A DNA stretch of 33,507 bases. Source: Flavobacteriaceae bacterium. Its GTDB lineage: Bacteria; Bacteroidota; Bacteroidia; Flavobacteriales; Flavobacteriaceae. Positions 26,986 through 33,459 of the stretch are shown here, piece by piece. Where the stretch lies: the NCBI GenBank assembly GCA_030613745.1, contig JAUWLK010000002.1:1-33507 (forward strand). Direction: 5' to 3'. The notes under the pieces were generated by a model that was not told the origin of the DNA, did not search any database, and saw nothing but the letters and a program-made list of their open reading frames with translations. Position 1 is the stretch's first letter. Each line of letters opens with the position of its first letter. The position numbers and the translations under genes were made by a program.

Positions 26986-27300
26986 TTCATTTTTTTTACA
27001 AAAAAATATTGGATATGAATTTAAATAAAGATGTGTAAAAAACATTGAATTATAATAAAGTTTATAAAATACTTATCAAAACAAAAAGCACTCATATTCA
27101 ATAGTTTAACGAATTTTTTAAATTATTGTGTTTATAAGATTCTAAGATTAGAATTTAAAAAGATTCTATTTGATAAAAAAAATTAAAGACTTTTATAAAT
27201 GAAAAGTTATAATATTATCAAATAGTTTTAGAATTCAATTTGGACTTGCAACTAAAAGAAGGTAAATTAGATATGTGTTTTCTATATTTAAATTTTAAAC
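26986..27300. other. Intergenic region between OmpA-family gene and LytTR regulator
   Basis: 315 very AT-rich bases with no convincing gene. It should hold the promoter of the OmpA/mvaD unit and the end of the LytTR operon, but I see no strong TAnnTTTG element or terminator. The only structure is an inverted repeat ATTCTAA-GA-TTAGAAT (27139-27154). Confidence 0.5.
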
Positions 27301-28017
27301 TTAAACATTATCTAATCTAAATTTAACATCGTTTTTATAGCTTCTACTAATAGGTATTGCTTTATTATTTATTTCGACAAATTCATTTGTAAAAGATTCG
27401 ATTTTATTTACAGAAACAATAAAAGATCTATGGATTCTTAAAAAATCCTTTTTTGGTAGCTTTGCTTCAATACTTGTAATAGTTTCTCGTGTAATTATAG
27501 TTTTATTAGGTAAATGAATTTTTAAATAATCACCTAAACTTTCAATATAATTGACTTCAGAAAAATTAATTTTAATCATTTTTCTGTCAGATCGGACAAA
27601 TATAAAATCACTTTTTTCACGAATCAATTCTTCTTTTTTATCTGAATGAAAAGTGATGTTTTCATCTAAAAATTTATTTACAGCTTGTAATAATCTTTCA
27701 AATGAAATAGGTTTTAATAAATAATCTACAGCTTTTAAATCAAAACCATCAATGGCATATTCTCGATAAGCGGTTGTAAAAATTATTTTAATGTTTTTAT
27801 TGATAGATTTTGCAAAAGAAAGACCAGATATTTCTGGCATATTGATATCTAAAAAGATAAGATCAATGTTGTTTTTATTGATTTCATTAAAAGCTTCTAC
27901 TGCATTTTTACAAGTAGCAACAACCTTAATAGAATCTACCTTGCGCAAATGGTTTTCTAATATTTCACGAGCAATGGGTTCATCGTCAACAATGATACAT
28001 TGAATGGTTTTAGACAT
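27301..28017 (-). CDS. LytTR-family response regulator
   Basis: A 238-aa two-component regulator with a receiver domain (residues 1-120) and a LytTR DNA-binding domain (about 135-238). Receiver landmarks are VDDEP (Asp11, Asp12), phospho-acceptor Asp57 in FLDINMPE, TTAYREYAIDGF and the Lys of YLLKPI. LytTR landmarks are VNYIESLGDYLKIHL, TRETITSIEAKL and FLRIHRSFIVSVNKI. Its ATG overlaps the 3' end of the LytS-type kinase by 8 bp, so the pair is co-translated. LytTR proteins usually bind direct repeats upstream of a few nearby genes. The matched motifs at 29199-29229 and 30609-30639 are the obvious candidate targets (inference). Confidence 0.93.
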   Translation of the reverse strand: MSKTIQCIIVDDEPIAREILENHLRKVDSIKVVATCKNAVEAFNEINKNNIDLIFLDINMPEISGLSFAKSINKNIKIIFTTAYREYAIDGFDLKAVDYLLKPISFERLLQAVNKFLDENITFHSDKKEELIREKSDFIFVRSDRKMIKINFSEVNYIESLGDYLKIHLPNKTIITRETITSIEAKLPKKDFLRIHRSFIVSVNKIESFTNEFVEINNKAIPISRSYKNDVKFRLDNV

Positions 28018-29080
28018 TTTTTAAGTTGTTTAAATTTGAAATAGTTAGATTTACTATATACCAGTTGTCTTTGGATTGAATATCTAATTGATGGTTATTT
28101 TTATAAAGTAAATCTAATCTTTTTTTAATATTTTCTAATCCTATACCAATTTTATTGGATTTCAATTCATTAGTTAAAACACTATTTTTAATTTTAAAAT
28201 TTAATTGATCTTCATCCAAATTTATTTGAATATCCACTTTTAAAAATCCATCAATTAAGTTGCCATGTTTAAAAGCATTTTCAACAAAAGGTATCATTAT
28301 CATAGGTGCTATTTGTTTTTCATCTATAATACTATTGGTTTTAATAGAAACCTTTAAAGTATCTTGAAATCGCATTTTTTCTAATGCAACATATTCTTTA
28401 ATATGCAATACTTCTTCTTTTAAACTTACTTTTGGTTTATCAACTTGGTATAGAATATAATCAAGTAAATTAGAAAGTTTTAAAATTATTTCAGGTGTAT
28501 TTTTTGATTGTTTTAGAGCAAAACCATAAATAGTATTTAAGGTATTGAATAGAAAGTGCGGGTGGATCTGTTTTTTTAAATATTGTAACTCCTGACTTTT
28601 AATTTGTAATTGGGTATCTAATATTTTGTTTAGAAGCTCTTTGTTTTCGGTTTGTGTTTTAAAGTTATGATTCAATAAACTTATAAAACTTACTATAAAG
28701 ACAACTAAATATACTAGTATTAATACAAATACATAATTTCTACTCATAGGAGGCATATTTTGTAATTCCATGTTAGAAAGAAACACAAAACTTCCAAAAA
28801 TTGCAATTAGGATTAAATAGGTTGAAAAAACTAAAGTATAAGCACTGTAAAGAACAAATAGTTTGTATTTTTTAGTAAGTAAATATTTAGGTATCAAATA
28901 GTAAACCACAAAATAAGTGGTAATCATGGTTATTGGTAATAAAAAACTAGAAAACCAAGTTACGTAGTTGGTGTTATTTGAATTATAACTAAAAAAGTAA
29001 ACAAAGAAAAACCACACGCCTATCCAAAATAAAAAATGTAAGGGTATAAACTTTGTTTTATGGACTTGTGAGATATTCAT
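28010..29080 (-). CDS. LytS/YehU-type sensor histidine kinase
   Basis: A 356-aa membrane kinase of the His_kinase (PF06580-type) family. Four hydrophobic segments fill the first 140 residues (WIGVWFFFVYFF, FLLPITMITTYFVVYYL, LVFSTYLILIAIFGSFVFL, YVFVLILVYLVVFIVSFI). A short coiled linker follows, then the phospho-acceptor motif QIHPHFLFNTLNTI near residue 174, the N-box IPFVENAFKHG and the G-box GIGLENIKKRLDLLY. There is no separate sensor domain, so the signal is probably sensed in or at the membrane. It pairs with the LytTR regulator downstream and diverges from the ExbB-like gene at 29291. Confidence 0.93.
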   Translation of the reverse strand: MNISQVHKTKFIPLHFLFWIGVWFFFVYFFSYNSNNTNYVTWFSSFLLPITMITTYFVVYYLIPKYLLTKKYKLFVLYSAYTLVFSTYLILIAIFGSFVFLSNMELQNMPPMSRNYVFVLILVYLVVFIVSFISLLNHNFKTQTENKELLNKILDTQLQIKSQELQYLKKQIHPHFLFNTLNTIYGFALKQSKNTPEIILKLSNLLDYILYQVDKPKVSLKEEVLHIKEYVALEKMRFQDTLKVSIKTNSIIDEKQIAPMIMIPFVENAFKHGNLIDGFLKVDIQINLDEDQLNFKIKNSVLTNELKSNKIGIGLENIKKRLDLLYKNNHQLDIQSKDNWYIVNLTISNLNNLKNV

Positions 29081-29179
29081 TATTCAAAGATGCTTATTAT
29101 ATTTTAGTTAGCATATTTTTATAGACCAATTACCATTTTAACTTTCTTTTTTACAAGAATTGTCTTCGAAAAGCAATTT

Positions 29180-29206
29180 ATCAGTTAATATAGTCATTTA
29201 ACTGAT
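29180..29206. promoter_or_regulatory. Perfect 9-bp inverted repeat in the divergent LytTR region
   Basis: ATCAGTTAA (29180-29188) and TTAACTGAT (29198-29206) are exact inverted copies separated by 9 bp. The right arm contains the TAACTG half-site that is also conserved at the second promoter. The left arm faces the kinase operon and could allow autoregulation. Confidence 0.45.
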
Positions 29207-29262
29207 TTAATAATTCATCTATCGCAAATCAAATTTTTCAAGGATAGTTTATATTAATATTG
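29199..29262 (+). promoter_or_regulatory. Candidate LytTR-controlled promoter A
   Basis: In order: TAACTG (29199), TTAAT (29207), the 16-mer TTCATCTATCGCAAAT (29214-29229) and a -7-like TAATATTG (29255-29262, one mismatch to TAnnTTTG). No -33 TTTG is seen at the normal spacing, which suits activator dependence. The 16-mer starts 77 bp before the ATG at 29291. All these offsets are identical at promoter B (30609-30672). Confidence 0.7.
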
Positions 29263-29290
29263 TTTTTTATAAACTTTAAACCTATTTATT

Positions 29291-29653
29291 ATGAGAATGC
29301 CTTTTATTGAATTTTTTGCTAACGGAGATCTAAAATTTATGGTCACAATTTTAATACTTCTTGTTATAGCAATAATTCAATTTATTAAAAAAGTTAAGAA
29401 CAAAGAAAATCAGTTACAAATTAATGTAAAGCTTACTAAACTATCAAATTGGTCGCTTATACTAGCATCATTTGCACTTTTTTTAGGATTAATGCACAGT
29501 TTGTATTTTATTTCAAAAGCTGTTGGAATAGCTCCAAACTTACTTTATCATGGATTAGCAAATACTTTAATTGCTCCAGTATTTGGAGTAGCAGTATGTA
29601 TAATAATAAAACTTTTAGCAACACCTTTAAATGAAAAAATCAACAAACCATAA
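29291..29653 (+). CDS. Small MotA/TolQ/ExbB-like membrane protein (A)
   Basis: A 120-aa inner-membrane protein with three hydrophobic helices: about residues 13-32 (FMVTILILLVIAIIQFI), 50-72 (SLILASFALFLGLMHSLYF) and 85-108 (ANTLIAPVFGVAVCIIIKLL). Spacing and the LIAPVFG-type last helix resemble the C-terminal part of MotA/TolQ/ExbB proton-channel proteins, but it is about half the usual size and there is no ExbD/TolR partner nearby. It is followed after 4 bp by the DUF6624 gene, so the two form an operon. It is a paralogue of the protein at 30701, which shares LIxPVFG and FALxxGxxH. The first ATG is preferred because the shared promoter motif lies exactly 77 bp before it, as in the paralogue. 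Ion-channel activity is not demonstrated. Confidence 0.78.
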   Translation: MRMPFIEFFANGDLKFMVTILILLVIAIIQFIKKVKNKENQLQINVKLTKLSNWSLILASFALFLGLMHSLYFISKAVGIAPNLLYHGLANTLIAPVFGVAVCIIIKLLATPLNEKINKP

Positions 29654-29657
29654 AACC

Positions 29658-30575
29658 ATGAAAAAAACTCTATGCATAATTTCAATTTTATTTGTTTCGT
29701 TTGTATACGGTCAAAAAAGTGAAGGAGATATTCTTCGTAAAGAAGGAGCAATTGATGATGCAATAAAAGCATATAAAAAGGATTTTGTTTCAAATCCATC
29801 AAATTCAAAAAACACGTATAATTTAGCTTGTGCATATGCTCTCATATATATTCAAAAAGACAGTGCTTATCATTATTTAAATATCGCTTTAAAAAATGAT
29901 TATAGTTTATGGGTACTTGCCGATAATGACTTAATATCATTAACTAATGATATACGTTGGAAAAATATTGAAGTTCAACAATTAAAAAAGTATCAAGAAA
30001 AAAATGGGAATATAAAACAACCAGAATACGCTATTCAATTGTTGAGATTAATTATGAAAGATCAGGCTTTAGATTATCAAATGGATTTAGCAAAAACTTA
30101 TTTTATGAAAAATGGAAAAGCCCCACATTGGTACTATCCTATTGCACAAATGAAGCAAGATATTGCTTCAAATAATTTTAATAAAATGGATAGTTTGATT
30201 AGCCAATATGGTTGGCCTACTTATTCTATGGTTGGTAAACTTGCAGCTGACGCTCCCCTCTTAATAATCAATCACCATGAAAGCGATGAAGTTAGAAAAA
30301 AATATTTAGCCCAAATAAAAAATGCTTGTATAACTAATGAAGGTAGCTGTATGGAGTACGCCAAAATTCAAGATAGAATTTTAGTAAATAGCAATCAACC
30401 ACAAATTTATGGTATGCAATTTCGATATAATGATAAAAGAGTTCTTGAGCCTTTTCCAATTGAAAACCCCGAATTTGTTGATCAACGCAGATCAAAAATA
30501 GGTTTAGAACCATTAAAAAATTATTTGAAAAGAAAAATTAATTATGATTGGAATATTGTTCAAAAAGAAAAATAA
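29658..30575 (+). CDS. Exported TPR protein with C-terminal DUF6624 domain
   Basis: A 305-aa secreted or periplasmic protein. The frame is open from 29631, but the ATG at 29658 opens into the signal peptide MKKTLCIISILFVSFVYG. Residues about 20-110 look like a TPR region (GAIDDAIKAYKKDFVSNPSN, YNLACAYALI). The C-terminal part, about 160-300, matches the DUF6624 pattern I know: QYGWPTYSMVGKLAADAPLL, INHHESDEV, IQDRILVNSNQPQIYGMQF, FPIENPEFVDQRRSKIGLEPL. DUF6624 has no assigned function, although the conserved His and Asp/Glu residues could form a catalytic or metal site. It is co-transcribed with the ExbB-like gene 4 bp upstream, under the motif-bearing promoter A. Confidence 0.82.
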   Translation: MKKTLCIISILFVSFVYGQKSEGDILRKEGAIDDAIKAYKKDFVSNPSNSKNTYNLACAYALIYIQKDSAYHYLNIALKNDYSLWVLADNDLISLTNDIRWKNIEVQQLKKYQEKNGNIKQPEYAIQLLRLIMKDQALDYQMDLAKTYFMKNGKAPHWYYPIAQMKQDIASNNFNKMDSLISQYGWPTYSMVGKLAADAPLLIINHHESDEVRKKYLAQIKNACITNEGSCMEYAKIQDRILVNSNQPQIYGMQFRYNDKRVLEPFPIENPEFVDQRRSKIGLEPLKNYLKRKINYDWNIVQKEK

Positions 30576-30608
30576 ACACATGTTTTGAATAGTAATAATA
30601 TTGTTAAA

Positions 30609-30672
30609 TAACTGTATTAATTGTTCATCTATCGCAAATAAATTTTAAAAAAGTAAGATTGTATTACTTTCG
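30609..30672 (+). promoter_or_regulatory. Candidate LytTR-controlled promoter B
   Basis: In order: TAACTG (30609), TTAAT (30617), TTCATCTATCGCAAAT (30624-30639) and a -7-like TACTTTCG (30665-30672, one mismatch to TAnnTTTG). Each offset equals that in promoter A, and the 16-mer again starts 77 bp before an ATG (30701). Confidence 0.7.
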
Positions 30673-30700
30673 AAGTAGTTTAACTTTAAATCTAAATATT

Positions 30701-31051
30701 ATGTTTTTATCACTTTTAAATGATGGCGGCCCGGTTTTTATGTATCCGCTTCTTGTAATTTTAATTATAGTAATTATTTTAATCGTCAAAGGTTTTCTTA
30801 AAAAAGAAACTTCAACAAAAACTATAAAACTAATAAGCTCAATAACTTTATTTGCATTAGTATGGGGGTTTTTAGGACATATAGTTGGTATGATAGGAGC
30901 TTTCGATGCAATTGAAGCAGTAGGTGAAATATCAACAGGGGTTATGGCAGCTGGAATAAAGATAAGTCTAATTGTGCCTGTTTTTGGTTCATTTATTTTT
31001 CTGGTTGGAAGACTAGGGATTATCATACTTGTTTGGATGCAAAAGGATTAA
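30701..31051 (+). CDS. Small MotA/TolQ/ExbB-like membrane protein (B)
   Basis: A 116-aa inner-membrane protein with three hydrophobic helices: about 12-32 (VFMYPLLVILIIVIILIV), 44-66 (SSITLFALVWGFLGHIVGMI) and 88-113 (ISLIVPVFGSFIFLVGRLG). The segment WGFLGHIVGMIGAFDAIEAVG followed by LIVPVFG is a pattern I associate with MotA/TolQ/ExbB-like proteins of Bacteroidota. The frame is open from 30659, but that start would lie at the -7 element; the ATG at 30701 is preferred and sits exactly 77 bp after the shared motif. It is a paralogue of the protein at 29291 and has its own promoter rather than being in the same transcript. A strong hairpin terminator follows at 31072. The role is unknown; no ExbD or TonB is seen nearby. 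Confidence 0.78.
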   Translation: MFLSLLNDGGPVFMYPLLVILIIVIILIVKGFLKKETSTKTIKLISSITLFALVWGFLGHIVGMIGAFDAIEAVGEISTGVMAAGIKISLIVPVFGSFIFLVGRLGIIILVWMQKD

Positions 31052-31071
31052 TTTACCTCTAACTTTTATTG

Positions 31072-31107
31072 AAAGATATTCTTTTCCTACTTGAAAAGAA
31101 TATCTTT
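31072..31107 (+). terminator. Intrinsic terminator after the second ExbB-like gene
   Basis: A perfect 15-bp stem AAAGATATTCTTTTC / GAAAAGAATATCTTT (31072-31086 and 31093-31107) with a CTACTT loop, followed by TTTGTTT (starting inside the stem). It lies 20 bp after the stop at 31051 and overlaps the upstream TTG that could open the next gene. Confidence 0.85.
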
Positions 31108-31120
31108 GTTTAAAAACAAT

Positions 31121-31357
31121 TTGAATAGAAAAATTAAATTAATTTGGGATTTCCGTGGTAATGAATCTTTAGAAATTGCGAAACATCATTGCATTCATTT
31201 AGAAGAATTTGCTGTTAAAGAAAATCTTTATTTTTATGAAATTGCTACCAATAAAATTTCAGAAATGTATTGTATTGCTTTTATTACGGTTGACGAAAAA
31301 GATATGATTACCTTTAGAGACGCTTTACAACCGCATAGAGGTGAAGTAGCTAAATAA
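31121..31357 (+). CDS. Small conserved hypothetical protein (TTG start)
   Basis: A 78-aa cytoplasmic protein if it starts at the TTG at 31121. The frame has no ATG before the middle of the protein. An earlier TTG at 31091 lies inside the terminator hairpin, so I prefer 31121, which gives (M)NRKIKLIWDFRGNES. I recall similar small proteins in Flavobacteriaceae with the start NRKIKLIWDFRG, a cluster of His residues (here KHHCIHLEEF) and an end like DALQPHRGEV. The function is unknown to me. The conserved His, Cys and Glu could bind a metal (inference). It is followed after 25 bp by the GDCCVxC protein, probably in one transcript. The promoter is not evident; it would have to lie within or read through the terminator. 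Confidence 0.6.
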   Translation: MNRKIKLIWDFRGNESLEIAKHHCIHLEEFAVKENLYFYEIATNKISEMYCIAFITVDEKDMITFRDALQPHRGEVAK

Positions 31358-31382
31358 GGTAACCCTTTATAAATGTTTTGGT

Positions 31383-31607
31383 ATGAATGTTCAATTAAAA
31401 TCTATTATAACCTGTCCAAACTGTGGTTTTCAAAAAGAGGAATCCATGCCTATTGACACTTGTCAGTTTTTTTACAAGTGTAAGAATTGTGATACCATTT
31501 TAAAACCTGAAAAAGGAGATTGTTGTGTGTTTTGTTCTTATGGGACTGTTCCTTGTCCGCCAATTCAGCAAGATTGTTCCGATGAGAATAATAATTGCTG
31601 CAGATAA
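31383..31607 (+). CDS. GDCCVxC-domain cysteine-rich small protein
   Basis: A 74-aa protein recognised by GDCCVFCSYG, the hallmark of the family labelled 'GDCCVxC domain-containing (seleno)protein'. An N-terminal zinc-ribbon-like pair, CPNCG and CKNCD, precedes it, and it ends in a Cys-rich tail (CPPIQQDC, CCR). Some family members carry selenocysteine at one Cys; here all positions are ordinary TGT/TGC codons. Homologues often lie near mercury-transport (merT/merP) genes and are suspected of binding thiophilic metals, but no mer gene is present in this window. The stop is 4 bp from the convergent thioesterase stop. Confidence 0.85.
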   Translation: MNVQLKSIITCPNCGFQKEESMPIDTCQFFYKCKNCDTILKPEKGDCCVFCSYGTVPCPPIQQDCSDENNNCCR

Positions 31608-31611
31608 GGAT

Positions 31612-32364
31612 TTAATCTAGTCTTTTTCTCCATACTGTTTTTGCTGTAACACAAACCTGATCATTATTTTGTGCTTTGATCGTATGAACAAAAGAGTTTT
31701 CATACCTATCATTCTCTGTCATTGACCTTATGATATCACCATAATGAGCTTCTCCGGTAAAACGACCTTCTAAAGAATGTAAATAATAATTATCAATAAC
31801 CTCATCCGGAACGGATTCTAATGACCATTGTAAATATCTAAGATTACTAACATGTTCATTCATATCAACATCAAACTGATTTACTTTGAAATCTTTAAAA
31901 TATTTTGCAGAATCAATTGCCGCAATCTTCTTTACAACATTATAATTTATACATTCTTCCTTATCGGATGACCAGCTCTCCTTTATTTCATCAAAAATCT
32001 TAACTGGCCTTCTTCTTTTAACATCAAAGAAGATCCAAAGACCTTTGGCTGTACCAATAATATTATCATGCTCATCATAAATAATATTTTCTCTAATTCC
32101 TCTGACTGCCGAATAGGATGACAACCATGTCCTTATTTTAATCTTTTCTTTATAAGTAGGGTAGCGTTCCATATTCATCACTCCGGATACCAAAACCCAT
32201 CCAATATTTTGGTCTATTAGGTCATACAAACCATAATCTATGGAATAACAATGATCTGCTGCAGTTTCTTCCAATAATGTTAAAATTGTAGTTGGTGAAG
32301 CTTCACCAAACTTATTCATTTCAAAATATCGTAATTCAAATTTCTTATCAAAATAATTCTCCAT
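31612..32364 (-). CDS. Acyl-ACP thioesterase family protein
   Basis: A 250-aa double hot-dog-fold thioesterase, which releases fatty acids from acyl carrier protein or CoA. The frame is open to 32385, but the ATG at 32364 (MENYFDKKFELRYFEM) lies just after a near-consensus promoter and matches the family start. The first hot-dog has TTILTLLEETAADHCYS and the second has FKVNQFDVDMNEHVSNLRYLQW, which contains the Asp/Asn/His active-site pattern (DxNxHVxN-like) of plant and bacterial FatA/FatB relatives. Length is usual for bacterial members. It is convergent with the GDCCVxC gene, with only 4 bp between the stops and no terminator visible between them. Confidence 0.88.
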   Translation of the reverse strand: MENYFDKKFELRYFEMNKFGEASPTTILTLLEETAADHCYSIDYGLYDLIDQNIGWVLVSGVMNMERYPTYKEKIKIRTWLSSYSAVRGIRENIIYDEHDNIIGTAKGLWIFFDVKRRRPVKIFDEIKESWSSDKEECINYNVVKKIAAIDSAKYFKDFKVNQFDVDMNEHVSNLRYLQWSLESVPDEVIDNYYLHSLEGRFTGEAHYGDIIRSMTENDRYENSFVHTIKAQNNDQVCVTAKTVWRKRLD

Positions 32365-32382
32365 AATTGCAAAGTTTAATGG

Positions 32383-32413
32383 CAAAATTATGGATCTATG
32401 ACAGGGTTTACAA
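32383..32413 (-). promoter_or_regulatory. Bacteroidota-type promoter of the thioesterase gene
   Basis: On the minus strand TTG (complement of 32411-32413) is followed after 20 bp by TAATTTTG (32383-32390), an exact TAnnTTTG. This predicts a very short leader before the ATG at 32364 and supports that start over the one at 32385. Confidence 0.6.
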
Positions 32414-32877
32414 TAACAAATGTTATCAGTTTTGAGTTTTTTTAGTGAAACTTAATTTTGTTGGTTCTACTTTTACGGAACTGTCAAAATTAGGTTCACA
32501 TTAAAAATACGGGGAGCAAATACAAAATCCTTAATTCAATATGATATCTAAAAGATAATCGAAGACTATAGAATTGTTCATTTATTCTGTTTGTTCATTT
32601 TTTTAGTGACAAAAAAACGAACTAAAAAAGTCATGACTTACAAGAATTTAACAACCTAAATTTCATAAAAACTAAGTGCAGCCGAGTGATTTTCGAGCAA
32701 GCTCTCAACTTCTCGGTTTTACTAAGTTTTTATTTTCTTTAGAACATTAAATTCTTGAATGCCAACTCTTCTAAAATCAAGTTTTCCAATAATATGCAGG
32801 GTAAACCCATTTTTCAAGCGGGATCTAAGATAAAATTCTGATATTCTTTGTTTTCAGATTAAAATCTACTCAGAAAC
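32414..32877. other. Intergenic region without a gene
   Basis: About 460 bp with no supportable coding frame. It contains a 9-bp inverted repeat TTTTTTAGT/ACTAAAAAA (32599-32607 and 32621-32629) and, right after it, a 117-bp nested inverted repeat (32641-32757). The rest, including 32758-32877 after the Crp/Fnr stop, shows nothing I recognise. Confidence 0.6.
32641..32757. repeat. 117-bp nested imperfect inverted repeat
   Basis: Two 46-bp arms (32641-32686 and 32712-32757) are ungapped inverted copies around a 25-bp centre. The outer 11 bp are perfect (CAAGAATTTAA / TTAAATTCTTG). The inner 22 bp match at 18 positions (ATAAAAACT.AGT...CCGAG). The middle 13 bp are poorly matched apart from CTAAA. 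The centre holds GAGC-AA-GCTC (32695-32704). It is more GC-rich at the core than its surroundings. It could be a miniature transposable or REP-like element, or a structured RNA. Confidence 0.6.
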
Positions 32878-33459
32878 TTAATACCTTTTATTTATCAAAC
32901 GACTTAAATGAACAGAAGAGATGTTTAGATAAGAAGCAATATAGTGTTGTGGTACTCTTTGCCGAATATTTGGAAACTGTAAATCCATTAATTTGTACCT
33001 TTCATAAGGTGTTTTTGTATAAATATTTTGGATCTTCCTGCTAAAAATAATAAAATATTTTTCAGCAAGTAATCTACCAAGTTTTTCTCCATATCGTAAT
33101 TTTTTATAACCATCAAGAACCATTTTATACGACATATGCACTACCTGCGTATTTTCCATAGCTTCAATTGTATAATTGGAAGATGTATGATTTATAAAAC
33201 TTTCATAATCTACGGCAAAATCATTTTCCTGTGAAAAATAAAATGTGGATTCATTTCCCTCTTTATCCAAAAAAAAGATTCTGAGTAATCCTTTATTTAT
33301 AAAAAATATCCGATCACAAATTTTACCAGATTGTAACAAAACTTCTTTTTTATTGTAATGTCTTATATTAAACATGGCAGAATAGTAACCCCATTCTTCA
33401 TCATTTATTTCGATCAAAGATTTAATAGCAATCTGTATTTTGGATAATTTTGAATTCAT
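32878..33459 (-). CDS. Crp/Fnr-family transcriptional regulator
   Basis: A 193-aa regulator, of usual size for the short Bacteroidota Crp/Fnr group. Residues about 25-120 form a cyclic-nucleotide-binding-type jelly roll (NKKEVLLQSGKICDRIFFINKG, STFYFSQENDFAVDYESF). A long dimerisation helix follows, then a C-terminal helix-turn-helix (VPQHYIASYLNISSVHLSRLINKRY, of which IASYLNISSVHLSRL is the HTH core). There are no cysteines arranged for an Fe-S cluster. The canonical cAMP-binding Glu/Arg pair is not apparent, so the ligand is unknown. The ATG at 33459 is 48 bp from the right edge. The gene is transcribed toward the 117-bp repeat and may be unrelated to the genes on its left. Confidence 0.9.
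   Translation of the reverse strand: MNSKLSKIQIAIKSLIEINDEEWGYYSAMFNIRHYNKKEVLLQSGKICDRIFFINKGLLRIFFLDKEGNESTFYFSQENDFAVDYESFINHTSSNYTIEAMENTQVVHMSYKMVLDGYKKLRYGEKLGRLLAEKYFIIFSRKIQNIYTKTPYERYKLMDLQFPNIRQRVPQHYIASYLNISSVHLSRLINKRY

Noticed and set aside
27139..27154. Inverted repeat ATTCTAA-GA-TTAGAAT as an operator or terminator
   Set aside because: AT-only short palindromes are expected by chance in DNA this AT-rich, and it has neither a loop nor a T run; kept only as a note in the intergenic entry.
30664..31026. Minus-strand frame of 120 codons opposite the second ExbB-like gene, and 29548-29835 opposite the first
   Set aside because: Antisense shadows; the plus-strand frames have transmembrane helices, motif-bearing promoters and a terminator.
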